Below are positions 42,489 to 52,283 of a DNA stretch of 60,569 nucleotides, in pieces. The notes under the pieces were generated by a model. It was not told the DNA's origin and searched no databases. It saw nothing but the letters and a program-made list of their open reading frames with translations. Position numbers and translations under genes: made by a program. The stretch's first letter is position 1. Every line of letters begins with the position of its first letter. The stretch comes from JAKLIH01 sp964618955 (lineage in GTDB: Bacteria; Patescibacteriota; Minisyncoccia; UBA6257; JAKLIH01). The DNA lies in the NCBI GenBank assembly GCA_964618955.1, contig CAZUBO010000005.1, positions 1-60,569 of the forward strand. Reading direction: 5' to 3'.

Positions 42489-43562
42489 ATGCATAATTCT
42501 TTGGCGTCAGCAATGCCAATTATTAAGCCAATTAATGGTTTGTGTAATTTGGCATGTAAATATTGTTATATGCCAGAAGGACTAAACGAAACTTTAATGT
42601 CTGATAATATTCTTGAAAGTATAATAAAGTTCTTTAGTCGGGAATTAAGCCAAGTTGAATTTGTTTGGCATGGTGGAGAACCTCTTTTGGCAGAAGTATC
42701 TTTCTTTAAAAAGATTGTTGATATTCAAAAGAGCATTCCTAATAAATTTTTTATCAATGTTGTTCAAACAAATGGTACTTTGGTTAACGATATGTGGGGA
42801 AAATTTTTTAGTGATAATAAATTTGTTGTTGGGGTTAGTTTAGATGGAACAAAGGATATTCATAATGAAAACCGACATTATCCTGACATGAAGGGTTCGT
42901 TTGATCAAACAATGTATGGAATTGATATATTGAAACAGTATGATGTTTTTTCTGGAATTATTTGTGGAGTTAATAAATCTAATTTTTTATATCCAGAGAA
43001 GGTTTTTAATTTTTTTATTGAGAACGATATAAAAAGTGTAAAATTTTCTCGAATTAAAGATATTGGTTGCTGTAAAAATATTGACGATATTATAATTTCG
43101 CCATTGCAATATTATGATTTTCTGATAAAGATATTCGATATTTGGTTAGAGCTAGATGATCCGTCGATTAATATCAGAAATATAGAAGTTATTCTGAGCC
43201 TATTATTTGGTGGGGACGAAAGAGATTGTTCGAATATCGGTCAATGTGGCCGTTATGTTACAGTAAATAGTAATGGACATATATATGCTTGCGATTCTTT
43301 TCCTGAATCTTCTGATTTATATTTTGGACATGTTAACAATACTGAAATTGATAACTTAGGAATGAATAATTTAATTAAATTTAATAGTAAATTGGAAGAA
43401 CGTAAAAATTATTGTAAAAGTTGTGAATGGTTCTTTGCATGTAGAGGAGGATGTTCTAAAGATTTTTATAAAAACATGTCTTCTATTGAATCCGAAACGG
43501 ATATTTGCACTGGTCAGAAAAAATATTTTTGTCATATTAGGGATACCATCAATGGTTTTTAA
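42489..43562 (+). CDS. Radical SAM/SPASM peptide-modifying enzyme
   Basis: A 357-aa enzyme related to anaerobic sulfatase-maturases and RiPP maturases. The [4Fe-4S]-SAM motif is CNLACKYC (CX3CX2C) at residues about 19-26, followed by 'FVWHGGEPLL' and 'VQTNGTLV', 'VGVSLDGTKDIHNENR'. The C-terminal SPASM region has 'GQCGRYVTVNSNGHIYACD' and 'YCKSCEWFFACRGGCSKDF', which would hold auxiliary clusters. All four Trp codons are TGG and there is no TGA, unlike most core genes. It has a strong SD and its own promoter, and is followed by a 51-aa peptide gene: a complete RiPP-like unit, probably acquired. Confidence 0.9.
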   Translation: MHNSLASAMPIIKPINGLCNLACKYCYMPEGLNETLMSDNILESIIKFFSRELSQVEFVWHGGEPLLAEVSFFKKIVDIQKSIPNKFFINVVQTNGTLVNDMWGKFFSDNKFVVGVSLDGTKDIHNENRHYPDMKGSFDQTMYGIDILKQYDVFSGIICGVNKSNFLYPEKVFNFFIENDIKSVKFSRIKDIGCCKNIDDIIISPLQYYDFLIKIFDIWLELDDPSINIRNIEVILSLLFGGDERDCSNIGQCGRYVTVNSNGHIYACDSFPESSDLYFGHVNNTEIDNLGMNNLIKFNSKLEERKNYCKSCEWFFACRGGCSKDFYKNMSSIESETDICTGQKKYFCHIRDTINGF

Positions 43563-43572
43563 TTTTCTAATG

Positions 43573-43583
43573 AAAGGAGGTGA
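43573..43583 (+). promoter_or_regulatory. Shine-Dalgarno of the precursor peptide
   Basis: AAAGGAGGTGA, near-perfect complement to the 16S tail, placed just before the ATG at 43589; predicts high translation of the peptide. Confidence 0.75.
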
Positions 43584-43588
43584 AATCC

Positions 43589-43744
43589 ATGGAGGTCGTC
43601 AAAAGACAATTGCCGAAAGTATTACTTGCGGCAAAAATGCAAGCTGTTCAATCATGCGCAATCGGCAAGAATGCAGGGCATGATAAAACTGCTCCTTACG
43701 AGAAAGGTCCTTGGGACAAAGGTCATTGGGCTAATAGAAAGTAA
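43589..43744 (+). CDS. Candidate RiPP precursor peptide
   Basis: A 51-aa peptide directly after the radical SAM gene. The leader-like N-terminal part is 'MEVVKRQLPKVLLAAKMQAV' (20 residues), then one Cys (QSCAIGK). The C-terminal core is Gly-rich with three aromatic-X-polar triplets: Y-E-K, W-D-K and W-A-N. Such triplets are the substrates of three-residue cyclophane-forming radical SAM/SPASM enzymes. Both Trp codons are TGG. No transporter is seen next to it; the peptide is followed by a terminator. Function of the product is unknown. Confidence 0.75.
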   Translation: MEVVKRQLPKVLLAAKMQAVQSCAIGKNAGHDKTAPYEKGPWDKGHWANRK

Positions 43745-43765
43745 AAATTAGTTCATGCCTTTGTT

Positions 43766-43799
43766 ACTCCTCTTGATATTATGTCAGGGGGAGTTTTTT
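43766..43799. terminator. Terminator of the RiPP-like operon
   Basis: An imperfect stem ACTCCTCTTGA / TCAGGGGGAGT ending in TTTTTT; it overlaps the 3' end of the opposing gene. Confidence 0.75.
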
Positions 43800-44588
43800 G
43801 ATTAGTTGAAAATATTGTTTATCTAATTGTCCGCTTGTTTCTATATATTTTTCAGCATATTTATACATTTGGTCTGCAATATATCTTCTTTGATTCAATA
43901 GGTCTTTATGTTTGGAATTGTAATTTAATTTTTTTATATTTAGGCAATTTTGGCCTAAATATCCTTCTGGAATAAACGAACTAATTAGTAATTCTTCGAA
44001 AGATTGTTGTGAATTTACGTCTTTAGAAAAATTATTTAAAGTTTGAAACAAATCATTGTTTTGTCTTATTAATAAATGAAAAAATTCATGTAATAATATG
44101 GCACACGGAAAAAGATCTTTAGAATCAGGCTTTTTATTAAAAGGGACTTCTATAACAATGAATTTGTCATTTTTGGAGATAGAATATCAGGCGCTCATTT
44201 CTTTTTGATTGTTATTTAAAACAAGATAGATGGGCGTGGTAGATAATTTGAATGATTTTATGTTTAATAATTTATATTCTATAGCCATTAATTTATTAAT
44301 TATTTTTTCATTGTTTTTGAAGTAATTTTTTCATGTCAAAAGAGTATGTTTGCAAGATTGTCAATTTATTTGATTATGAGAATTGAAAATTTTATAATTA
44401 TTATAAAATAAATCTACTTCTTTTTTGTCAAAAAAATTAGTTAAAATTTTTCTTGTACTATTTTGGAAGAATAGAACATCCAAATTTTTATTTTGTAAAG
44501 TGTTTAAAAAAGATTGTAAAGAATTGTCTTGTTTTGTACCCATTAGATAGTAAAGAGCATTGGATTTTTTTGTTATTTTAATATTCAT
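43779..44588 (-). CDS. HExxH metallopeptidase-like protein next to the RiPP genes
   Basis: A 269-aa protein converging on the peptide gene. Residues about 165-180 carry a zincin motif in a hydrophobic helix, 'AILLHEFFHLLIR' (HEFFH). A downstream 'FEELLISSFIPEGYLG' could supply a third ligand. Three TGAs are read as Trp, so it is adapted to the host code, unlike the adjacent radical SAM gene. No signal peptide at the chosen start (ATG 44588; an upstream ATG at 44642 would add 18 residues overlapping the likely promoter). It could process the peptide, but only proximity suggests this. Confidence 0.68.
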
Positions 44589-44811
44589 AATATTTGGTTT
44601 AATATTAATGATATTATAGCATAAATTTAGAAAAATGATCAATATAATTAAATATAAGATTATTTTGTCTTGTAATGACTCTGTGTCGCAGAAACCTAAA
44701 AGATAAGTGTGATATTTAGCTTTATACGATGGGGAAAGACTATACTAGCCAATAAGTAAAAATATATTTTTTAATACTCCTAAATGCTTGTTGGTTTAGG
44801 GGTGTTTTTTG
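44589..44811. other. Gene-free stretch before thrS
   Basis: This region holds the minus-strand promoter of the HExxH gene and about 120 bp (44660-44775) that is less A/T-rich than usual intergenic DNA (for example GACTCTGTGTCGCAG). It has no ORF and no match to a known RNA that I can establish, and it ends in a terminator-like hairpin. Confidence 0.5.
44776..44810 (+). terminator. Hairpin with T-run upstream of thrS
   Basis: ACTCCTAAA / TTTAGGGGT stem followed by TTTTTT. Something transcribed rightward from the preceding stretch may end here. Confidence 0.65.
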
Positions 44812-44840
44812 TTGAAATGTTTTTAAAATTGTGCTATAAT
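44812..44840 (+). promoter_or_regulatory. thrS promoter
   Basis: -35 TTGAAA and -10 TATAAT with a 17-bp spacer. The leader to thrS is about 115 nt, long for this genome, and contains TTGCAT/ATGCA and AAACTT/AAGTTT-TTAATTTTT hairpins; the last is attenuator-like but short. Confidence 0.7.
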
Positions 44841-44963
44841 TACTAAAAGTAAATTAAGTATAATGTGAGAGAAAAATTACCAAAAAATCGTTAAATTGCA
44901 TGAATGCACTAGAAACTTAAATTAGTCAAGTTTTTAATTTTTAAATATATTTAAATACAAAAT

Positions 44964-46874
44964 ATGAAAAAAGATATATTATCTAAAGACGAAAAGAAGT
45001 TAGAGATGATCAGGCATTCGATGGCTCATATCATGGCTTTGGCTTTAAAAAGAATGTATAAAAATATTAGTTTTGGAATTGGACCAAGTACTGAGAATGG
45101 TTTTTATTATGATGTTTTGGTTCGAAAACCAATTAATGAAGAAGCTTTAATTCAAGTTGAGAATGAAATTAAAAAAATAATTAATGAAGGATTAGCTTTT
45201 ACTAAGAAAGAAGTAAAGATTAGTGAAGCTATAAAATTATTTACTGCTTTAAACCAAGAATTTAAAGTTGAATTATTAAATGATTTAAAAGAATATGGAA
45301 CTACTGATCAGAATGAAATACTTTTGATTAAAGACAAAAAACAAAAGAAGGGATTAAAAGTCTCTACTGTTAGTTTGTATATTTTGGGTAATGTTAAAAA
45401 GGATGCCAGCATAAAAGAATTAATAAAGAATCCTGATATTTTTATTGATTTATGTAGGGGACCACATATTAAAAATACTAAAGAAATTAATGTAGAAGCT
45501 TTTAAAGTAAGTAGAGTTGCTGGAGCTTATTGAAGAGGTAGCGAGAAGAACAAGATGTTAACTAGGGTATATGGAATTTTATTTAATGATAAATTCGAAT
45601 TAAATGAATACTTACAATTATTAGCTGAAGCGGAGAAACGTGACCATAGAAAATTAGGTAAGGATTTAGATTTGTTTTCTATTGATGATTATGTCGGTGC
45701 TGGTTTGGTATTATGACATCCAAAGTTATCATTAGTGCGTGAAGAGATAGAAGCTTATTGAAGAAATGAACATCGTAAGAGAGGCTATAGTTATGTCTAT
45801 ACTCCTCATGTTGGTTTAGATAATCTATGGGCTACTTCAGGACATTTGGTTACTTTTAAAGATGGTATGTATCCAGGAATGTCAATGGAGACTAAGAATA
45901 AGGATGAAAAATCAACTTATTACGTAAAGCCTATGAGCTGTCCTTTTCATGTTAGAATTTACAAATCCAAATTGCATAGCTATCAAGAGCTACCAATTAG
46001 ATATTGTGAATTAGGAAGTGTATATCGTTATGAAGAATCTGGAGTTTTACATGGCATGCTAAGAGTTAGAGGTTTTACTCAAGATGATGCTCATATTATT
46101 TGCACGGAAGAACATTTTGTAAAAGAAATCAATGATTTATTAGATTTTGCTTTAGATATGAATAAAGATTTTGGTTTTAATAAATTAAATGTCTATTTAT
46201 CGGTTCGTGATCAAAAGAGCAAGGCCAAATATGTTGGCGAGAAGAAGATTTGAGATTTGGCGGAAAAGACTTTGGAAAAAGTTTTAAAGTCTAGAGATGT
46301 ACTATATAAAAAGGATGTTGGCGGGGCTAAGTTCTATGGACCATCAATTGATTTAAAGGCGGTTGACGCTATGGGAAGAGAATGACAAGGAACTACAATA
46401 CAATTAGATATGAACTTACCTTCAAGATTTGGTATGACATATATTGGTAGTGATGGTAAAGAACATACTCCAATTATGTTACATAGTACTTTACTAGGAT
46501 CTATGGAGAGATTTGTTGGAACTTTAATTGAACAATATGCTGGGGCATTTCCATTGTGATTAGCACCTACTCAAGTCGTTATTATTCCTATTAGCGAGAA
46601 GAATTTAGAATATGCTGAATCAATAAAGACTTTGTTATTGAATAAGAATATTAGAGTTACTGTTGATAGAGATAATGAGACTTTAGGCAAGAAGATCAGA
46701 GCTTCAGAAATGCAAAAGATTCCATACATTGTTGTTATTGGTCAGAAGGAAGAAGAACATAATATTATTTCAGTTCGAGAACGAAAGGTTGGTGATATTG
46801 GTAATTTCTCGGTGAATGATTTTATATTAAGGTTAGAGACAGAGATTAAGGATAAGGTTATTAAGGAGGATTAA
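44964..46874 (+). CDS. thrS: Threonyl-tRNA synthetase lacking the TGS domain
   Basis: A 636-aa class II synthetase. It starts directly at the editing domain: 'IRHSMAHIMALAL' (HxxxH) and 'IDLCRGPHI'. The catalytic core has motif 1 around 'GYSYVYTPHVG', 'YYVKPMSCPFHV' (zinc Cys), motif 2 'RYCELGSVYRYEESGVLHG', 'VRGFTQDDAHI' and motif 3 'HSTLLGSMERF'. The anticodon-binding domain follows. Six TGAs are read as Trp, including GAY-W-RG and RE-W-QGT. The N-terminal TGS domain of about 60 aa found in most bacterial ThrRS is absent. Confidence 0.96.
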
Positions 46875-46902
46875 TTTTTTATAAAAATATTAAGCTTGCA
46901 AT

Positions 46903-49341
46903 ATGAAATATGATCCAAATAAAATAGAAAAGAAATGACAAGGATTTTGAGCTAAGAATAAATATCAATACTGAAAGGCGGATGATAATTCTAAGAAGCC
47001 AAAGAAATACATTTTGGATATGTTTCCATATCCTTCTGGGGCGGGTTTACATGTTGGACATGTGGAAGGCTATACGGGCACAGATATATTGTCAAGATTC
47101 TATCGCTCTAAGGGATTTAATGTCTTGCATCCTATGGGATGAGATGCTTTTGGATTGCCAGCTGAAGTTTATGCGTTAAAACATGGAATTCATCCTCGGG
47201 AAGCCGTGAAGAGAAACGTAAAACATTTTAGATCCCAATTAGAATTAATGGGTTTTAGTTATGATTGAAATAGAACTATTGATACGACTGATCCAGAATA
47301 CTACAAATGAACCCAATGAATATTTTTGAAATTATTAGAAAAAGGTTTGGCATATGAATCAGAAATGCCAGTTAATTATTGTTCTAATTGCCAAGCAGTT
47401 TTGGCTGATGAAGAAGTTAATAATTCAAAATGTTTTCGTTGCGGAGAGACAGTTGAGAGGAAGAATGTAAAACAATGAATGTTACGTATTACATCCTATG
47501 CCGAGAGGTTATTGAATGATTTGGAATCTTCTGGTTTGACAGAAAAAGAAAAAACAATGCAAAGGAATTGAATTGGCCGATCAGAAGGCTATGAGTTTTC
47601 ATTTAAATTGGAAAAATTCAAAGAAGAATTAAAAGTTTTTACAACTAGACTTGATACTTTATTCGGTTTAACTTATGTTGTTGTTTCTCCAGAACATCCA
47701 TTATTAAAAACTATTGTTCGAGAAGATTGTAAAAAAGATATTGAAGAATATATTAGAAAAGCTTCTCAGAAGAGTGATTTGGATAAGCAATTAAGTGAGA
47801 AGGATAAGACTGGAGTATTTACTGGATGTTATGCTATTAATCCAGCTAATTTTGAAAAGGTCCCAGTTTGAGTTTCAGATTACGTAGTTATGACTTATGG
47901 AACTGGAGCTGTTATGGCAGTACCAGCTCATGATGAAAGAGATTTCGAATTTGCGAAGAAATTTAATTTAGACAGCAAGATTGTTATTAAACCTTTTGAT
48001 GGAAAGAAAGTTGAACCATATTGCGAAGAAGGAATTTTAGTGAATTCTGGTCCTTTTACTAATACTGAAAGTCAAATTGCTAGAGATAAGATCGCAATCT
48101 TTATTGGTGCTAAGAAAAAAATAAACTACAAATTACGTGATTGGGTTTTCTCTCGTCAGAGATTTTGAGGAGAACCAATCCCAGTAATTAAGTGCCCAAA
48201 ATGTGGAGTAGTTCCTTTATCTGAAAAGGATTTGCCTTTGACTTTGCCAAATGTTAAGTCGTATAAGAACAGTGATGATGGATTGTCGCCTTTGGTTGGA
48301 ATTAAGTCCTGAGTGGAAGTAAAATGTCCAAAGTGTGGTTCAAAAGCCAAGAGAGAAACTAATACTATGCCTCAGTGAGCTGGGTCTTGCTGGTACTATT
48401 TGAGATTTATTGATCCAAAGAATAAAAAAGCTTTAGTTGATGGCAAGAAAGAAAAATATTGAATGCCAGTAGATATGTATGTTGGTGGAGCTGAGTATGC
48501 CGTGACTCATTTGATTTATGCTAGGTTCTGACATAAGTTCTTGTATGATATTGGAGTTGTTTCTAAGAAAGAACCTTTTAAGCGAATGATTAATGTGGGT
48601 CTTGTTTTAGGAGAGAATGGCGAGAAGATGTCAAAATCTTTAGGAAATGTGGTAAATCCTGATGATGTAATTAAAGAATATGGAGTAGATTCTTTGAGGC
48701 TATACGAGATGTTCATGGGGGCTTTTGAAGATATGAAGCCTTGAAGTACTGAAAATGTTATGGGGGTCAAGAGATTCTTGGAAAGAGTTTGAAATTTCTA
48801 TGTAAATATGAAAGATGAAAAGGATAGTAAAAAGATTAATGTTGAAGAAAAAGAAGTTTTGCATAAGTTAGAGATTCTAAGACACAAGACAATTAAAAAA
48901 GTTAGTAATGATATTGAGAATATTAAATTTAATACTGCTATAAGTTCAATGATGGAATATTTGAATGGAATTTATGAAGTAATGAATATGAATTTTAATA
49001 TTCCAAAAGAACATTACAAAACTTTTGTAATTTTGTTGAGTCCTTTTGCTCCACATATCAGTGAAGAAATTTGAAATGTATTTTTGAAGAATAAGAAATC
49101 AATTCAAATTGAAAAGTGGCCAGAATTCAAAGAAGAAATGTTGGAAGAAAAGAATATTACAATCTCAGTACAGATTAATGGAAAATTAAGAGGTACATTA
49201 GAAATTGAAAAAGGTATGGAACAAGATGGAGTTACTAAGATGGCTTTGAATTTGGAAAAGATTCAAGCACACATTCCTAATGGTACACCAATTAAGAAGG
49301 TAATTTTTGTTAAGGATAGAATGATTAATTTTGTTATTTAA
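46903..49341 (+). CDS. leuS: Leucyl-tRNA synthetase
   Basis: An 812-aa class I synthetase. HIGH box 'GLHVGHVEGYTGTDI', then 'LHPMGWDAFGLPAE' with TGA as Trp, a zinc-like 'YCSNCQAVLADEEV' plus 'CFRCG', the CP1 editing domain with 'TTRLDTLFG' and 'YGTGAVMAVPAHDERDFEF', 'WAGSCWYYLRF', the KMSKS loop 'GEKMSKSLGNV', and the C-terminal anticodon domain. Well over ten TGAs decode as Trp, making this one of the clearest proofs of the code. The start at 46903 gives the canonical 'KYDPNKIEKKWQ'. Confidence 0.97.
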
Positions 49342-49368
49342 ATTTAATAAAATTTATAAAAAAGCAAT

Positions 49369-50112
49369 ATGACATTTAAAGACAAAGTAGTGTTGGTTAC
49401 TGGGGCAAGTCGAGGCATTGGTGCTGCTACTGCTTTAGCTTTTGCTAAAGAGGGTGCTAATGTTATATTAAACTATTTTAAAACAGAACCTCTTTCTGTT
49501 TTGGAACAACTTGGCGGAACAGATCAAGAGAGAGAGAGTAAAGCTATAGCTGTGCAGGCAGATATTTCTAAGGAAGAAGAAGTAAAGAATCTAATAGCTA
49601 AAACAGTAAAAGAATTTGGAAGGATTGATATCCTAGTTAATAATGCTGGAATTGTTTTTGACGAGAGTTATGAAGACAAAACAGTTGAGCATTGAAATCA
49701 AACTTTAAATACAAATTTAGTAGGGCAATTTTTAACTATCAAACATGCAATTCCTTTTATGCCAAACGGTAGTAAAATTATTAATATATCATCAACTAAT
49801 GCGTTAAATAATTTTAGTACTGAGGCTATGGATTATGATGCTTCTAAAGCAGGAATCATAATATTGACAAAAGATTTTGCCCAAGTACTAGCTCCTAAAA
49901 ATATCTTAGTAAATGCTATTGCCCCTGGATGAGTTAATACGGATATGAATAAAGATTTGCCAAAAGATTATATAGAAGAAGAGACAGAAGATATTTGATT
50001 AAAAAGATTTGCCGAGCCAGAAGAGATTGCTGAATTAGCAATGTTCCTAGCGTCAGACAAAAATACTTATCTTACTGGCCAAGTGATAATGATTGATGGT
50101 GGCCATAAATAA
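49369..50112 (+). CDS. Short-chain dehydrogenase/reductase (FabG-like)
   Basis: A 247-aa SDR. NAD(P)-binding 'VLVTGASRGIGAATALAFA', 'ILVNNAGIVFDES', the active-site Ser in 'INISSTNA', and Tyr-Lys in 'DYDASKAG' (YxxxK). The C-terminal 'AIAPGWVNTDM' has TGA as Trp, and 'YLTGQVIMIDGGH' is classical. It resembles 3-oxoacyl-ACP reductase in sequence, but no other fatty-acid genes are in the window, so the substrate is unclear. It lies between leuS and lysS. Confidence 0.9.
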
Positions 50113-50136
50113 TTAATAAAAATTTAAAAAAATATT

Positions 50137-51588
50137 ATGAGTTCGTTAGATGCAATTATGAATGAGAGAATTGCAAAAAAAGAAAAATTAATTTCAATGA
50201 ATATTAATCCTTATCCAGCAACGGTTGGAGAGGTTAGTGAAGTTGAATCAGTTTTGAATAATTTTGAAGAAAACAAGGTGGTGAGTATTGCAGGTCGAGT
50301 AATGTCGATTCGAGCTCATGGAGCTTTAATATTTTTTCATATTAAGAATGATAATTCAAAAATTCAAATTTTATTAAAAAAAGATAAATTGAATGATCAG
50401 TTTGATTTGTTTTTGGATTGTATTGACGTTGGTGATTTTGTATACGTAACTGGAACTTGCTTTATTACCAAAACAAATGAAAAGACAATTGAAGCAGATG
50501 AATGGAAAATATTATCAAAATCTTTAAGACCAATGCCAACAGAATTTTATGGGTTAGAAGATTTGGATGAAAAGTTTCGAAAAAGATATATTGATATTTT
50601 GTTAAATCAAGATATTAAAGATATGTTTTTGAGAAAGTCAAAATTCTGACAAACGGTTAGAAACTTTTTAATTGAAAAAGGTTTTTTGGAAGTTGAGACC
50701 CCGGTATTAGAGAGTGTTCCTGGGGGAGCGGAAGCTAAGCCATTCATTACTCATCATAATGCTTTAGATATTGATGTATTTTTAAGAATCTCTCCAGAAT
50801 TATGATTGAAGAGATTAATGGTAGCAGGATTTTCTAAAGTATTTGAGATTGGAAGAATCTTTAGAAACGAAGGTATGGATGCTGAACATTTACAAGACTA
50901 TACTCAGATGGAATTCTACTGATCCTATGCTGATTACAATCAAGGTATGAAGTTGGTCGCCGAAATGTATCAAGCTATTGCTAGAGAAGTCTATGGAACT
51001 ACTAAATTTAAAATTAAAGATTTTGACATTGATTTAGATGGTACTTGAGAAGTCTATGATTATGTATCAATTATTGAAGAGAAGACCGGAATCAATATTT
51101 TGAAAACAGATTTAAAGACAATTGAAAGTAAATTGGTTGAATTAAAAATTGATTACGACCGAAAAGGTTTTAATTTGACTAGAGCAATTGATAATTTATG
51201 GAAGTTCTGCAGGAAGAATATATCAGGTCCAGGATTTTTAATTAATGTTCCAGTAATGATGGAACCATTAGCTAAGAGAAGCGGAACTAATCCTAATTTA
51301 GTTGAGAGATTCCAGGTTATTCTAGCTGGATCAGAAGTTGGTAAAGGCTTTAGCGAATTAAATGATCCTATGGATCAAGCTAGTCGTTTTGATGACCAGG
51401 CCAAAATGCGAGAAGGCGGAGATATGGAGGCTCAAATGACTGATAATGATTTTGTGGAAGCTTTGGAATATGGCATGCCACCAACTTGTGGATTTGGAGT
51501 TTCAGAACGATTGTTCGCATTCTTAGAAGGAAAACCAATACGAGAGACGGTTATTTTCCCATTAATGAGAAAAAAAACTTTGGAATAA
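50137..51588 (+). CDS. lysS: Class II lysyl-tRNA synthetase
   Basis: A 483-aa enzyme. An N-terminal OB anticodon domain ('VSIAGRVMSIRAHGALIFFHI') is followed by the LysRS core: 'FRKRYIDILLNQD', motif 1 'FLEVETPVLESVPGGAEAKPF', 'DVFLRISPELWLKRLMV', motif 2 'VFEIGRIFRNEGMDAEHL', and motif 3 'GFGVSERLFAF' (usually GxGIDRL; the Ser replaces the common Asp). Five TGAs are read as Trp. AsnRS or AspRS is excluded by the 'YIDILLN' and 'GGAEAKPF' motifs. Normal length. Confidence 0.94.
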
Positions 51589-51601
51589 TATTTAAATATA
51601 T

Positions 51602-52270
51602 ATGAAGAATTTTATTTTAATTTTATCAACTCTAATTTTGATGGTGTTATTGGTATTTTTTTACCAAAGAAGTTTTAATGAAGGAGTGGATTTAATACAA
51701 AAAGCTAAGGATGTAAAGACAGGTTTGAATATTCAAACTGAAGATTTGAATTACACCATGTCACAGATCAATGATGCTTTTGGTTCTTTAAAAGAAACTT
51801 CAAAATTATCTAAGTTATTGAAGAGTGATAAAAAAGAAATACAATTTGTTGATAAAGAAGGATATTTTGTTTATTCAAATTCTGAATTAAAGTTTGATAT
51901 TAAATTAGATAATAATATATTTTCTAATGAATTGAATAAGACATTCTTTGTAGAAGACAATGGGAATATGGTACTAGTCTTTACAGGGATGTCAAAAAAT
52001 TCTGAAGTGAATTTAAGTTTGCTGATTGATAAGGCGGAGAAGGCTTGTGAGCTAACTGGACTAAAGGAAATGAAGGTAAATGATAATATATTTTATTGTG
52101 GATTAGTTGAGAATGAAGAGAAAGACAAATATATTATGAGTTGTAAAATTCTAAGACTTGATACTTGTTTGAATTTTGAGTATACTATAACTAATGTTTT
52201 GAATGGGATTATCGCTGATAACTTAAAGGTTGAGAATTTGATTTTGAAGAATATTACATTTAATAAATAA
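51602..52270 (+). CDS. Membrane-anchored hypothetical protein
   Basis: A 222-aa protein with an N-terminal membrane anchor (NFILILSTLILMVLLVFFYQ) and an exported hydrophilic domain containing four Cys (ACEL, FYCGL, MSCKIL, DTCLNF). I do not recognise it. No TGA codons. It lies in the chain lysS-orf-ychF with 13-bp gaps. Confidence 0.65.
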   Translation: MKNFILILSTLILMVLLVFFYQRSFNEGVDLIQKAKDVKTGLNIQTEDLNYTMSQINDAFGSLKETSKLSKLLKSDKKEIQFVDKEGYFVYSNSELKFDIKLDNNIFSNELNKTFFVEDNGNMVLVFTGMSKNSEVNLSLLIDKAEKACELTGLKEMKVNDNIFYCGLVENEEKDKYIMSCKILRLDTCLNFEYTITNVLNGIIADNLKVENLILKNITFNK

Positions 52271-52283
52271 TTAATAAAATTAT

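Noticed and set aside
44660..44810. tmRNA or SRP RNA in the stretch before thrS
   Set aside because: The segment 'AAAGACTATACTAG' is faintly tmRNA-like, but there is no tRNA-like 3' end, tag frame or GGGGGC start, and no SRP 'GGAAG...GCAGC' core.
44840..44963. T-box riboswitch upstream of thrS
   Set aside because: No AGGGTGGNACCGCG antiterminator or specifier stem was found in the leader.
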